A program made the translations under genes and the position numbers. Below are positions 54,012-62,608 of a stretch of 64,000 bases of DNA, in pieces. The stretch lies in contig NZ_BQYI01000001.1 of the NCBI RefSeq assembly GCF_027923405.1, forward strand, positions 3,512,501 to 3,576,500, in the 5' to 3' direction. Within the stretch, counting starts at the first letter, position 1; each line of letters begins with the position of its first letter. The notes below the pieces were generated by a model. The model made no database searches. It was not told the DNA's origin and worked only from the letters and a program-made list of their open reading frames with translations. Source of the stretch: Paenibacillus sp. YYML68 (GTDB lineage: Bacteria > Bacillota > Bacilli > Paenibacillales > NBRC-103111).

Positions 54012-54680
54012 CTATGCCAAGAACTTAGCTTGCAGATCACCGCTTAATTGCGACAACCTCACCAGCTCTTGATCCACTCCCTCTACTGCAGAAGACTGCT
54101 GGGTGCTCATCGCTGTCATCTCCTGCATGGAAGACATTCCTTCTTGCGTAACGGACACAATCTCGTTCATTTCGCTAGCCAAGGCGGAGCTGTCCGTCAG
54201 AATGCCCTCCAGCATATGACAGGCTTGTTGCCCCGGAGGTCAAGATGAAGAACAGCGCATGAATGCATAGCATGAGGAACGAATACGATGACGTGCCGAA
54301 TACGAGCTGCGGGATGAGGAAGTAGCCCGCTACATGCTGCACCGCGAACAGGACGGTCATGAGCAGAACGAGACGAATCTGTTCATAGTAGGCCACGGCC
54401 GCGACAACCATGAAGATGGAGAAGTGGAACTCCACGCCTCCGCCGCTGCCGCTGATCTAATATACATACACACCCCACACCAGCAGCAGACACGGCACGA
54501 TCATAAACATGTACACGCCCACCGTAAGCATCGGGGTCATCTCATAGTTCGAACCGTGGCCAGACATATGAGCAAATGGATGAAGCCATTGATTCAGTGT
54601 AAAATGACGAGGCTTAAGGCTACAGCTGCGGCCGATAGGCTCAGCATGAGTAGATCACCGTTCATTATACCGAACATTTT
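54012..54680 (-). pseudogene. Remnant of a methyl-accepting chemotaxis-like protein
   Basis: Minus strand pieces in three frames. The N-terminal helix (MNGDLLMLSLSAAAVALSLVILH) runs into a stop; LNQWLHPFAHMSGHGSNYEMTPMLTVGVYMFMIVPCLLLVWGVYVY follows in another frame and also stops. ISGSGGGVEFHFSIFMVVAAVAYYEQIRLVLL comes next, and after a large deletion only a C-terminal signalling-domain tail (MLEGILTDSSALASEMNEIVSVTQEGMSSMQEM) remains. An intact receptor of this type has a six-helix sensor and a long coiled coil. It is inactive as it stands. Confidence 0.8.
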
Positions 54681-54716
54681 TGAAACATTTTTGAAACGTT
54701 ATTGAATAACGGTAAA

Positions 54717-55853
54717 TTAGGAAAGGGGATGATCGGAGTGTCTCCATTGCTCGAACCATTGCTGCACGGCTTCATCAGGCTCTGCATCCAGCTCCTTGTG
54801 CAGCATGGAGCCGAGCAGCTCGTATTGCTTCTCAACCGAGCGCCGATCGCCCATCCGATCATAGATAAGCATGAGCTCATGATAGAAGCTCTCCTCTGTC
54901 GGACCTACGCTCTGAAGCCGCAAATAATGAGCAGCTGCATCTGATAGCCGCTCGCTCGACACATAATACTGGGCGATAAGCTTCGCGTGCGACAGCCACA
55001 TCTCCCTAAGCCGTCGCCTCTCGGTCTGCGCCCACCCGTACTCGTACTCCGCCAAGTAATCGCCCTCGTATTGCTCCAGCAGCTGTAGATGCTGCGCCAG
55101 CGTATGCTCGTTCAGAGGTGGAGCCGACTTCAGCTGCAGCTCCCATTCCTCCGTATCGATCCGAACGTGCTGCACATCCATCCGGTAGCCGCCATCGTAG
55201 CTAGCGATCTCGATCTCGAACCGCTCCGTCTGAAGCAGTCTGCGAATTTGATAGATGGCCGTGTACAGCTGGGTAATTCCCTTCTTCCACTCCATATCCG
55301 GCCAGATCTGCTCCACGAGCATCTCCTTACGGACGGGCTTCCCCCGATGCTTCAGCAGCAAGCAGAATAGCTCCTGCGCCTTCAACGTCTTCCAGCGCAG
55401 TGACACGCGCTCCTGACCCGAACGCTCAAACTGCAGAGAGCGGAAGCAATAAATACGCGCAAGCGCACGATCTGTCTGCGGCTGCGAAGGGTCGTTCACG
55501 CTATCGAATAGACGCTTCAACGTCTTCGACAGACGCTCGGCCTGAATCGGCTTCAGCAAATAATCGAGTGCGTTCAGCTCGAACGCCTTCACCGCGAACT
55601 CATCATACACCGTAACAAATACAAGATGAACCTGTGCATCCGTCTGCGTAATCAATTCGGCTAATTCGATGCCGCTCAGCTCCGGCATCTCGATATCCAG
55701 GAACACGGCATCAGGCTTATCACGAGTCAAGCTCTCAAGGGCAAGTCTTGGGTTCCGATACGTCCCGGTAATCTCGATCCCTTCGAACCTTCTGAGCTCC
55801 TCGCTCAAATAACGCAAGGCGAGAGGCTCGTCATCCACCAGCATCACTCTCAT
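54717..55853 (-). CDS. Response regulator with winged-helix and BTAD domains
   Basis: 378 residues. Receiver about 1-120 (MLVDDEPLALRYL, VFLDIEMPELSG, YLLKPI), a winged-helix DNA-binding segment about 135-230 (LKAQELFCLLLKHRGKPVRKEMLVEQIWP) and a bacterial transcriptional activation domain about 240-375 with TPR-like helices. The SARP-like fusion with a receiver is typical of Paenibacillus/Bacillus regulators paired with 7TMR-DISM kinases. Its start overlaps the kinase gene by 23 nt. Targets unknown. Confidence 0.9.
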   Translation of the reverse strand: MRVMLVDDEPLALRYLSEELRRFEGIEITGTYRNPRLALESLTRDKPDAVFLDIEMPELSGIELAELITQTDAQVHLVFVTVYDEFAVKAFELNALDYLLKPIQAERLSKTLKRLFDSVNDPSQPQTDRALARIYCFRSLQFERSGQERVSLRWKTLKAQELFCLLLKHRGKPVRKEMLVEQIWPDMEWKKGITQLYTAIYQIRRLLQTERFEIEIASYDGGYRMDVQHVRIDTEEWELQLKSAPPLNEHTLAQHLQLLEQYEGDYLAEYEYGWAQTERRRLREMWLSHAKLIAQYYVSSERLSDAAAHYLRLQSVGPTEESFYHELMLIYDRMGDRRSVEKQYELLGSMLHKELDAEPDEAVQQWFEQWRHSDHPLS

Positions 55854-58800
55854 GTATACCCACCTTCTCCAGCGGCAATCGAATTCGTATTTCCGTTCCT
55901 TGCCCCTCTACACTGGCAATATCTAGTCCATAGCCGAACATCTTCTTCATTCGCCGCTCGATATTGGCAATGCCGACGCCGCCCCCATTGTGCGAGCTGC
56001 GCACCTGCCCCAACCGCTCCGCCGACATACCGACACCATTATCCTTCACGGTAATCCACGCCTCGCGCCCAACCTGCTGAATGCCAATCCAGATATGCCC
56101 GCCCTCGGCTCGACGCATAATACCATGACATACCGCATTTTCCACCAAGGGCTGAAGCGTCAGCATCGGAATGCGGAACGGAACTGTGATCGTGCGTTCG
56201 ATGTCGAAGCTCAGCCAATCGTCGAATCGCACCTTTTCAATATGCAGATACGACTTCACGATACGAAGCTCTCGCTCAATCGAGATCAATTCCTCCGCGC
56301 TGTCGAAGCGGAAGCTCTCCCGCAGGAAGTAGCCTAACTCATTCAACAGCCGGGTCATTTGATCAGGCTCATGTCTGCTTAGCGCAGCGATAGAGTTCAA
56401 GGTATTGAATAAGAAATGGGGCTTGATCTGCGCTTGAAGAAACGCCAGCTCCATCCGAATTCGCTCACTGACCGAGCGCTTTAATTCGACTAGCGTCCGT
56501 ACGCGAACCCGCAGCTCCGAGGCGTCCACCGGCTTCACGATATAATCGTTCGCCCCTGCCTGACTGGCCTCTAGCGCATGTACAGGAATGCCCGCAGGCG
56601 TCAACAGCAAGATCGGCAGGTCGAACAAGCTGTAATGATGGCGTATGCTAGCGCACAGCTCAAGGCCTGACATTCCCTGTAAATGACGGTCGATTACCAC
56701 AAGATCGACATTGTCCATTGACCGCAGCCTGTTCAACAGCTCTTGACCTTCCCTGACGACCGTGACGCGGCAATGATACATGGCGAGCACGTTAATCAAT
56801 ACGTTCAGCGTGAGCGGATCGTCTTGCACGATCACGATATCGGCTATTGGCTCATCGAGATCACGCTTCAGGTCCAGCTCGGACCGCATGGAAGATGAAT
56901 ACGTCAATGGTGAAGCCGAGAGCAGCTCGTCAATCTGCCCTGAGGGCTGAGCGCAAGCTGCTGCCGTTCGTTCGCGCTCTGAGGGTGAATGCATCTCCCC
57001 ATCGATCGGGAAGGTGATTCGAACAGCGGCCGATCGAGGCCAATCTTCATGTACCCTTAATTGGCCGTCATGAAGCTCAATCAGCGCAACGATGAGGAAT
57101 AAGTCCAGACCGTCGCCTTGTCCATACAGAGATGGCTTGAACATCCCGGCCTCCTGCTCCAGCAGCAGCCGTAATTCTGCTGGCAGCGCGCGAGTGATGC
57201 CCTTGCCCTGCATCCTCAGCTCGAGCTGAACATGCTCGTCGTGGACAGCTGCGGCAGCCGTAATGGTGCCTTCTGCTGTCATTCTCACGAGCGCCTGCAT
57301 CATGCCGGTTACGATCTGCAGCATCCGCTGCTCGTCCGCGTGAACGGCCGGCAGCTCGGCAGGAACGTCATTCACGAATCGAATCGATTCGTTGTAGACG
57401 AAGTAACGCTGCCGTTCCATCAGTTCCTTCACGACTCCATACAGCTGAAGCGGTCGCTTATGGAGCACGAGTCCGTCTTCTCTCAGATGAGAGAAGTCGA
57501 TGAGATTGTCGATCCAGCGTCGCATCGTCCAGCCGACCGCCGTAATTTGTCGCAAATCTTGCTGATGCTCTCGCTGCAGCTGTTGATCCGTATGGAGCCT
57601 TGCTTCGGCTATATTCATAATATCGGTCAAGGGCGCACGCATTTGTCTGGAAATACCGGCCATAAACTGCGACTTGAACCTGCTCGTCCGCTGAAGGTCC
57701 AGCGTCAGCGACCTCGTGCGGCGGTAAGCGCGAAAAAACTCAAACAAAAATAAACAGGTGATCACGATACTGAAGCCCGCCGCCTGAATAAAGTACCAAA
57801 TGTTCAATTCCCGGAAGCCGAACAAATACAAAGAATTCAACAGCGACTGAACGGTAAACAGACAGTACGACCAAAATTCATACTTAGTCTGCACATCACC
57901 CGTTCGCAGACTGCGCAGGAGCACATAGTTAATATAGAGATGGACCACTGCCGTCAATAGTAGCCAGGCTGGCAAGAGCAGCGTAGCCGTCGTTGTAGGC
58001 AGTAACATAATGCATACGGTCATCGCAAGTGACAAGCAGCAGAGCCCCTGCCTAAACCAAGGATGGACACGCTTGTAATGACGATTATTAATGAACATAA
58101 ACATACTCATGAGAATGCCGATCGAGCAAAGCCAATATAGACTGACTACCCAGCCAAAGGGCTGATGAGGCCAAATGTACAGCAGCCAACGGGTGCCTTG
58201 AATCGATACGAGCAACGACAGGGATACAAAGAACAAGGACAACCAGCACCACCCGTTCCTTGGAGCCTGAGCCTGTAAGCCGGCAAAGAACAATGCGAGC
58301 ATCAAATAAATGACGATCATGCCAAACTCGAAGGCCGCAAGCTTCTGCTGGTGCTTAATAACATGCTCAGGCGGTCCCATCAGAATAGACTGAATGATGC
58401 CGCCGCTCATCGTATGATCGAAGTTGGCCACCTGTACGAATAGATCGACGCGACCTGCATCCAGCTGCTTGTAGGCGATGTAAGGCTTAATCTCTCCGCT
58501 GTACCGACCCGACTCATCCGCCGGGATGCCGCTGCCCCCGATCTCCTCTCCATTGACGAACAGACGATGCGACGCCCGAATTAACGGTACCCAGAAGGCA
58601 TGCAGTCCAGCCTCTTGATTGCCCAGCTGCACACGCAGGTGATAGGTGCCGTACCCGATCGCATTCGTAGGGCCGCCCCTGAATACGTCGAAGTCCCAGC
58701 TTCCGGGCACGTCAACGACAATAGCCGAAGCCGCCTGCTCCTCTGACATGGTACTACGACCAGTCAGCAGCTGATTCGGATAGAAGCTCCATTCACCTTG

Positions 58801-58959
58801 CAGTCGGTACGCCTCCTGACGACCTCCCTGCTCGCTGAGCTCCAGCACCCCATTGCGCGCCTGAGGCTCATGATCTCGATCGGTCAACATCAACACGTTG
58901 ATGGCAATCAAGAGGACGATCGCCGTCCATAATCGCCAATTATTACGTAGTAAGCTCAT
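55831..58959 (-). CDS. 7TMR-DISM hybrid histidine kinase with degenerate HisKA and LytS-type kinase
   Basis: 1042 residues. An N-terminal anchor is followed by a 7TMR-DISM extracellular carbohydrate-binding-like domain (about 45-205, LQGEWSFYPNQLL), seven helices (about 210-410), a HisKA-like segment, a weak HATPase, a receiver (about 715-835, VDLVVIDRHLQGMSGLELC) and a His_kinase/HATPase pair (LQAQIKPHFLFNTLNSIAAL, VENAVCHG, DNGVGMS). The first HisKA reads AGISRQMRAPLTDI: the phosphoacceptor His of SHELRTPL is Arg, so only the C-terminal LytS-type kinase should be active. Translationally coupled to the BTAD regulator downstream. Confidence 0.9.
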   Translation of the reverse strand: MSLLRNNWRLWTAIVLLIAINVLMLTDRDHEPQARNGVLELSEQGGRQEAYRLQGEWSFYPNQLLTGRSTMSEEQAASAIVVDVPGSWDFDVFRGGPTNAIGYGTYHLRVQLGNQEAGLHAFWVPLIRASHRLFVNGEEIGGSGIPADESGRYSGEIKPYIAYKQLDAGRVDLFVQVANFDHTMSGGIIQSILMGPPEHVIKHQQKLAAFEFGMIVIYLMLALFFAGLQAQAPRNGWCWLSLFFVSLSLLVSIQGTRWLLYIWPHQPFGWVVSLYWLCSIGILMSMFMFINNRHYKRVHPWFRQGLCCLSLAMTVCIMLLPTTTATLLLPAWLLLTAVVHLYINYVLLRSLRTGDVQTKYEFWSYCLFTVQSLLNSLYLFGFRELNIWYFIQAAGFSIVITCLFLFEFFRAYRRTRSLTLDLQRTSRFKSQFMAGISRQMRAPLTDIMNIAEARLHTDQQLQREHQQDLRQITAVGWTMRRWIDNLIDFSHLREDGLVLHKRPLQLYGVVKELMERQRYFVYNESIRFVNDVPAELPAVHADEQRMLQIVTGMMQALVRMTAEGTITAAAAVHDEHVQLELRMQGKGITRALPAELRLLLEQEAGMFKPSLYGQGDGLDLFLIVALIELHDGQLRVHEDWPRSAAVRITFPIDGEMHSPSERERTAAACAQPSGQIDELLSASPLTYSSSMRSELDLKRDLDEPIADIVIVQDDPLTLNVLINVLAMYHCRVTVVREGQELLNRLRSMDNVDLVVIDRHLQGMSGLELCASIRHHYSLFDLPILLLTPAGIPVHALEASQAGANDYIVKPVDASELRVRVRTLVELKRSVSERIRMELAFLQAQIKPHFLFNTLNSIAALSRHEPDQMTRLLNELGYFLRESFRFDSAEELISIERELRIVKSYLHIEKVRFDDWLSFDIERTITVPFRIPMLTLQPLVENAVCHGIMRRAEGGHIWIGIQQVGREAWITVKDNGVGMSAERLGQVRSSHNGGGVGIANIERRMKKMFGYGLDIASVEGQGTEIRIRLPLEKVGIHESDAGG

Positions 58960-59106
58960 TCGAATGTGTCTCCATGCAGTTCAATTTCCATTGCAATGAC
59001 CATTTAAATTTTCGTGTTATTTTCAATCATAACATGACAGGTGAGCATTTAGCGATAAGAGTTTACTGGCGGTATGTCAACAGCATAGCGCCGTCCCCTT
59101 CAACAT

Positions 59107-59148
59107 AAAGCGGCCGCTTCTCCTGTATAAGGAAAAGCGACCGCTCTA
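59107..59148 (-). terminator. Terminator of the diguanylate cyclase pair
   Basis: Minus strand AGCGGTCGCTTTTCCT / AGGAGAAGCGGCCGCT with a short loop and TTTATGTT following; 40-80 bp after the stop codon at 59190. Confidence 0.65.
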
Positions 59149-59189
59149 TATAACGTGCAGCAAGCTGCAGCATATCATCCATCCATCGA

Positions 59190-60311
59190 CTAACGCAGCT
59201 CCGCAATGATCCGGTTGCGGCCGTTATTCTTGGCCTTGTACATCGCTTCGTCCGTACGAACGAACAACGAGGATGTATCGTCGTCCTTCCGCAGCTCGGT
59301 GCAGCCGATGCTGACGGTAACATGCCGTCCATCCAGCTCATAGATCGACGTCCGCTCCACACCCGCTCTTAGCTGCTCCAGACAGGCAAGCACGTCGCTG
59401 CGATCAAGCGACCGGAAGATGAGAGCGAACTCCTCACCGCCGTATCGGGCGGCGAACACTTCTTCACTCTGCAGCTTGACGAGCTGCTTTCCAATTGTGC
59501 GCAGCACCAGATCGCCAGTCAAGTGACCGAAGTTGTCGTTAATCGACTTGAACCGATCAACATCGATCAGCGCAAGGTGAACGGACGTCTGTTCACCGGT
59601 TCCTTGTGCTTGCTCCATCGTCTCGTGCAGCTGCTCTTGGAACGTTCGGTGGTTATGAAGTCCGGTCAAGGCGTCCTTGCGCGCGCGCTCGTCGATCAAG
59701 GCCAGCTCCAGACGATGCTCCTCTTCCTTCAACAGGAAGTTGCGTTCCAGCTCCATCATACGCAGCCCCCGCCTCACGATCGACCATGCCGTGATCGAGC
59801 AGCCTAGTACTACTCCGAAGCCAAGCATCTTCTGCTCAACCGCTAGCAATACCCGATGCTCCTCGGACAGCGTAATCAGCAGCGTGAACAAGACGAGCGA
59901 CGAGCCGAAGGCGAACAGCACCTTCCGATATTCGAAGTAGATGATGGACACGAGCACAGGCATCAGCATGACGAATTCGAGACCTGACGACTCTGTGCCT
60001 GTGTAATATAAGATTACGATTGGGAACAGCGCGCCCAAAGTAAGTATGCAATAGTCCTGGTACTTATGCAGACGCCGAACGACCAGCTCTGACAGCGCGA
60101 GCAGCAGAAGCACAGCTACGTTTTGCGACAATACATTTTTATACACAAATTGTTCTAGAACCTCTGGCTTCACACTCGCTATAAGCGGCAACGCCAGTAA
60201 ATTAGCCACGATAATAATCAGCGCCACATAACGGTACACCCGACATAATCTTATGTTCCAGTGCGAGCGACCCGCATCATAACGGACTTGGTTCGGTGCC
60301 TTCCGACTCAT
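59190..60311 (-). CDS. Membrane diguanylate cyclase (GGDEF)
   Basis: About 373 residues: six hydrophobic helices (about 25-195) then a GGDEF domain with LTGLHNHRTFQEQL, ALIDVDRFKSINDNFGHLTGD and an intact ARYGGEEFALIF active site. The usual product-inhibition RxxD before the active site is absent (QSEEVFAARYGGEEF). ATG at 60311 overlaps the preceding gene's stop as TGATG; a GTG one codon earlier is also possible. It makes c-di-GMP in response to an unknown membrane signal. Confidence 0.92.
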   Translation of the reverse strand: MSRKAPNQVRYDAGRSHWNIRLCRVYRYVALIIIVANLLALPLIASVKPEVLEQFVYKNVLSQNVAVLLLLALSELVVRRLHKYQDYCILTLGALFPIVILYYTGTESSGLEFVMLMPVLVSIIYFEYRKVLFAFGSSLVLFTLLITLSEEHRVLLAVEQKMLGFGVVLGCSITAWSIVRRGLRMMELERNFLLKEEEHRLELALIDERARKDALTGLHNHRTFQEQLHETMEQAQGTGEQTSVHLALIDVDRFKSINDNFGHLTGDLVLRTIGKQLVKLQSEEVFAARYGGEEFALIFRSLDRSDVLACLEQLRAGVERTSIYELDGRHVTVSIGCTELRKDDDTSSLFVRTDEAMYKAKNNGRNRIIAELR

Positions 60312-61426
60312 CACGGTTCACCGCCTGTCACATGCACGATACGGTTCTTGCCTTGCCTCTTCGCCTCATACAGCAGCTCATCCGTCAGCTTGAAGAACGG
60401 CTCCTTGTCTAGGTCTCCTCGGTAATCGGCACAGCCAATGCTGACGGTGACGATCCGGTTGTCCATCTCTGGGAAAATCGTCGAGGCCATCCGCTCACGA
60501 ATCGCCTCCAGCCGTTCAAGCGTCTCACTCATGCTGCGACCCGTCCAGATGACCGCGAACTCCTCGCCGCCATACCGGAACGCGACATCGCTGCTGGAGA
60601 CGAACTCCGACAGGATGCTGCCCATCTCACGAAGCACCCGATCTCCGGCTTGATGCCCGTACGTGTCGTTCACCGACTTGAAGCTGTCGAGGTCAAGCAG
60701 CGCCAGCTGCAGCGGCATCCCATGAGCGCGATGCTGCTCCGTCAGTGTCGCCATATATTGATGGAAGACGGAATGCTTGTACAATCCGGTCAAGTAATCC
60801 TTGTGTGAATCACCCTCCAGCTCGACCACCTCAGCGAACACATGCATCTCCGAATGGACCGCTCTCTCCAGCGCCTGCGTCAGCTCCACCCCTCGTCGGC
60901 AGATGACGATGGCAATCGCACCCGTCCCTAGCAGCATGCCGATCAGAGCAATCATGTGCCACATGTCGACCTCCTGACGCAACGTCTCCATGAACGGATA
61001 CAACACGATGAATCCCACCAAGGTGAGAACAAGAGCATACCACACCTTGCGTACGCTGAAGTAGAACATCGACATCATGAGCGGCAAGTCGAGTGCGATC
61101 AGCAGCAGTCCCTCCACCGGCTGCTTGCTGCTCAAGAACAGGATCAACAACAGACCGATGACGAATGTGATGGAGATCAGCACATAATCGAAAGCATGCT
61201 TCATAAGTCGGTACATACCTTCAGCCAGCAGCATCAGCCCCAGATACAGCATCGAGAGCTGGAGCAGGTAGTCCGGAACAGGCTGACGCCAGTCTATAGA
61301 GCCTGTACGGGAAGATAATATATATGTAACCTCGCCCATAACGATGGTCAAGGCGACGAGCACCCAGAGGAAGTGCAGCACCGCGCGGTTCCATGTCTTG
61401 TAGTCATTTATCGCTACATCCTTCAT
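60311..61426 (-). CDS. Membrane diguanylate cyclase (GGDEF), paralogue
   Basis: 371 residues, same layout as the next gene: six helices (about 15-190), then LTGLYKHSVFHQYM, LLDLDSFKSVNDTYGHQAGD and FRYGGEEFAVIW. The RxxD inhibitory site is also absent (SSSDVAFRYGGEEF). The pair looks like a tandem duplication that has diverged in the sensor part. No strong ribosome site is seen before its ATG. Confidence 0.9.
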   Translation of the reverse strand: MKDVAINDYKTWNRAVLHFLWVLVALTIVMGEVTYILSSRTGSIDWRQPVPDYLLQLSMLYLGLMLLAEGMYRLMKHAFDYVLISITFVIGLLLILFLSSKQPVEGLLLIALDLPLMMSMFYFSVRKVWYALVLTLVGFIVLYPFMETLRQEVDMWHMIALIGMLLGTGAIAIVICRRGVELTQALERAVHSEMHVFAEVVELEGDSHKDYLTGLYKHSVFHQYMATLTEQHRAHGMPLQLALLDLDSFKSVNDTYGHQAGDRVLREMGSILSEFVSSSDVAFRYGGEEFAVIWTGRSMSETLERLEAIRERMASTIFPEMDNRIVTVSIGCADYRGDLDKEPFFKLTDELLYEAKRQGKNRIVHVTGGEP

Positions 61427-61498
61427 TCGTCGTCACCACGCTGCAGATGAATTTAACAATTTCTTTACCTCTCATCATAATACAGATTGCGATAAAAT

Positions 61499-61717
61499 TC
61501 ATCTGAAATTATGTGGATGGTAGTTCACAATAATGAATCTATATTCACACGTTCCCGCTGGATACAGATTCCACTCGCCATTCAGATGGACATCCCCGTC
61601 TGCAGCGCCTGTAACGATCCAAGCCTCCGAGAAGATCGGTACTCTTGAAATTGCGAATGCGCCGGCTGTACCGAGTATCATTGTGGCGATGAGCCACTTC
61701 GGAATATTGGGCCTCAA
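61499..61717 (-). pseudogene. Fragment resembling the N-terminus of a 7TMR-DISM sensor
   Basis: 72 codons from TTG with GGGGA upstream: a membrane anchor (LIATMILGTAGAFAISRVP) followed by VHLNGEWNLYPAGT, closely like LQGEWSFYPNQLL near the start of the 1042-residue kinase. It stops soon after. Probably the 5' end of a deleted sensor gene; a tiny membrane protein is the alternative. Confidence 0.45.
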
Positions 61718-61837
61718 TTAACGTTCCCCAGAGTTTCCTGTACTTGACAGCCTATGTACATCGGCATATGTTATATTCATCATGACGTTCACGTACACAA
61801 TTTGATATAACCTGACATTAACCTTCTTTTTCCGCAT

Positions 61838-61878
61838 ACAAAAAACCTGAATATTTACCCAATGTAAATACTCAGGCT
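61838..61878 (-). terminator. Terminator of the OmpR/kinase operon
   Basis: Minus strand GCCTGAGTATTTAC / GTAAATATTCAGG followed by TTTTTTG, 15 bp after the regulator stop. Confidence 0.88.
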
Positions 61879-61892
61879 CGCCGTCAAGCACC

Positions 61893-62588
61893 CTACACCA
61901 AAAACCGATACCCCGCCCCCCACACCGTACCGATGTATTGGGGCTTCGACGCATTCTCTTCGATCTTATCGCGAATTCGGGCGATATGGACCGTCACCGT
62001 CGCGGCATCGCCCAGCGCATCCATCCCCCATATACGCTCGAACAGCTCCTCCTTGCCGAACACCCGGTTCGGATGCTGAGCGAGAAACAGCAGCAGCTCG
62101 AACTCCTTCTGCGCCATCGACACCTCCTGCCCGTTCACATAGACGGTGCGCGACTCCTTATGAATCTCCAGCCCGCGAATATGCAGCTTCTCCGTCTCCT
62201 GTGACTTGCCGAACCGCTCCTTCATTCGTTCGAACTTCTTCAGGTGCGCGTTGACCCGCGCGACGAGCTCGCCCGAGCTGAACGGCTTCGTAATATAATC
62301 GTCGGCGCCGAGCCCGAGTCCGTTAATCTTGTAGATCTCCTCGGAGCGAGCCGATACGAGCAGCACTGGAATGTCCTCCTCCTCCCGAATCGTCTTCAGC
62401 ACCTCGAACCCGTCCATGCCCGGCAGCATAATATCCAGCAGAACGAGGTCGAACGTCTCCTCCTTGAGCGCCAGCAAGCCATGCGCACCGTTAGGCACGA
62501 TCTTCACCTGATAGCCGCTCAGCTCCAGATAATCCTTCTGCAGCGCAGCGATGCTCGTGTCGTCCTCGATGATCAATATTCGTTTCAT
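61893..62588 (-). CDS. OmpR/PhoB-family response regulator
   Basis: 231 residues starting MKRILIIEDD with GGAGG 10 nt upstream. Receiver about 1-118 (DLVLLDIMLPGMDG, LLVSARS, DDYITKPF) and a winged-helix DNA-binding domain about 130-228 (QKEFELLLFLAQHPNRVFGKEELFERIWG, VHIARIRDKIEENASKPQYIGTVWGAGYRFLV). Encoded 20 bp after its partner kinase. Regulated genes are not evident nearby. Confidence 0.95.
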   Translation of the reverse strand: MKRILIIEDDTSIAALQKDYLELSGYQVKIVPNGAHGLLALKEETFDLVLLDIMLPGMDGFEVLKTIREEEDIPVLLVSARSEEIYKINGLGLGADDYITKPFSSGELVARVNAHLKKFERMKERFGKSQETEKLHIRGLEIHKESRTVYVNGQEVSMAQKEFELLLFLAQHPNRVFGKEELFERIWGMDALGDAATVTVHIARIRDKIEENASKPQYIGTVWGAGYRFLV

Positions 62589-62608
62589 TGCCGCACAGCC
62601 TCCGTACT

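Larger units (their letters stand above)
61427..61892. other. Gap with a sensor-kinase gene remnant and a terminator
   Basis: 466 bp between the diguanylate cyclase start and the OmpR-type regulator stop. It contains the short remnant at 61499-61717 and the regulator's terminator at 61838-61878; the rest is AT-rich and featureless. Confidence 0.5.
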
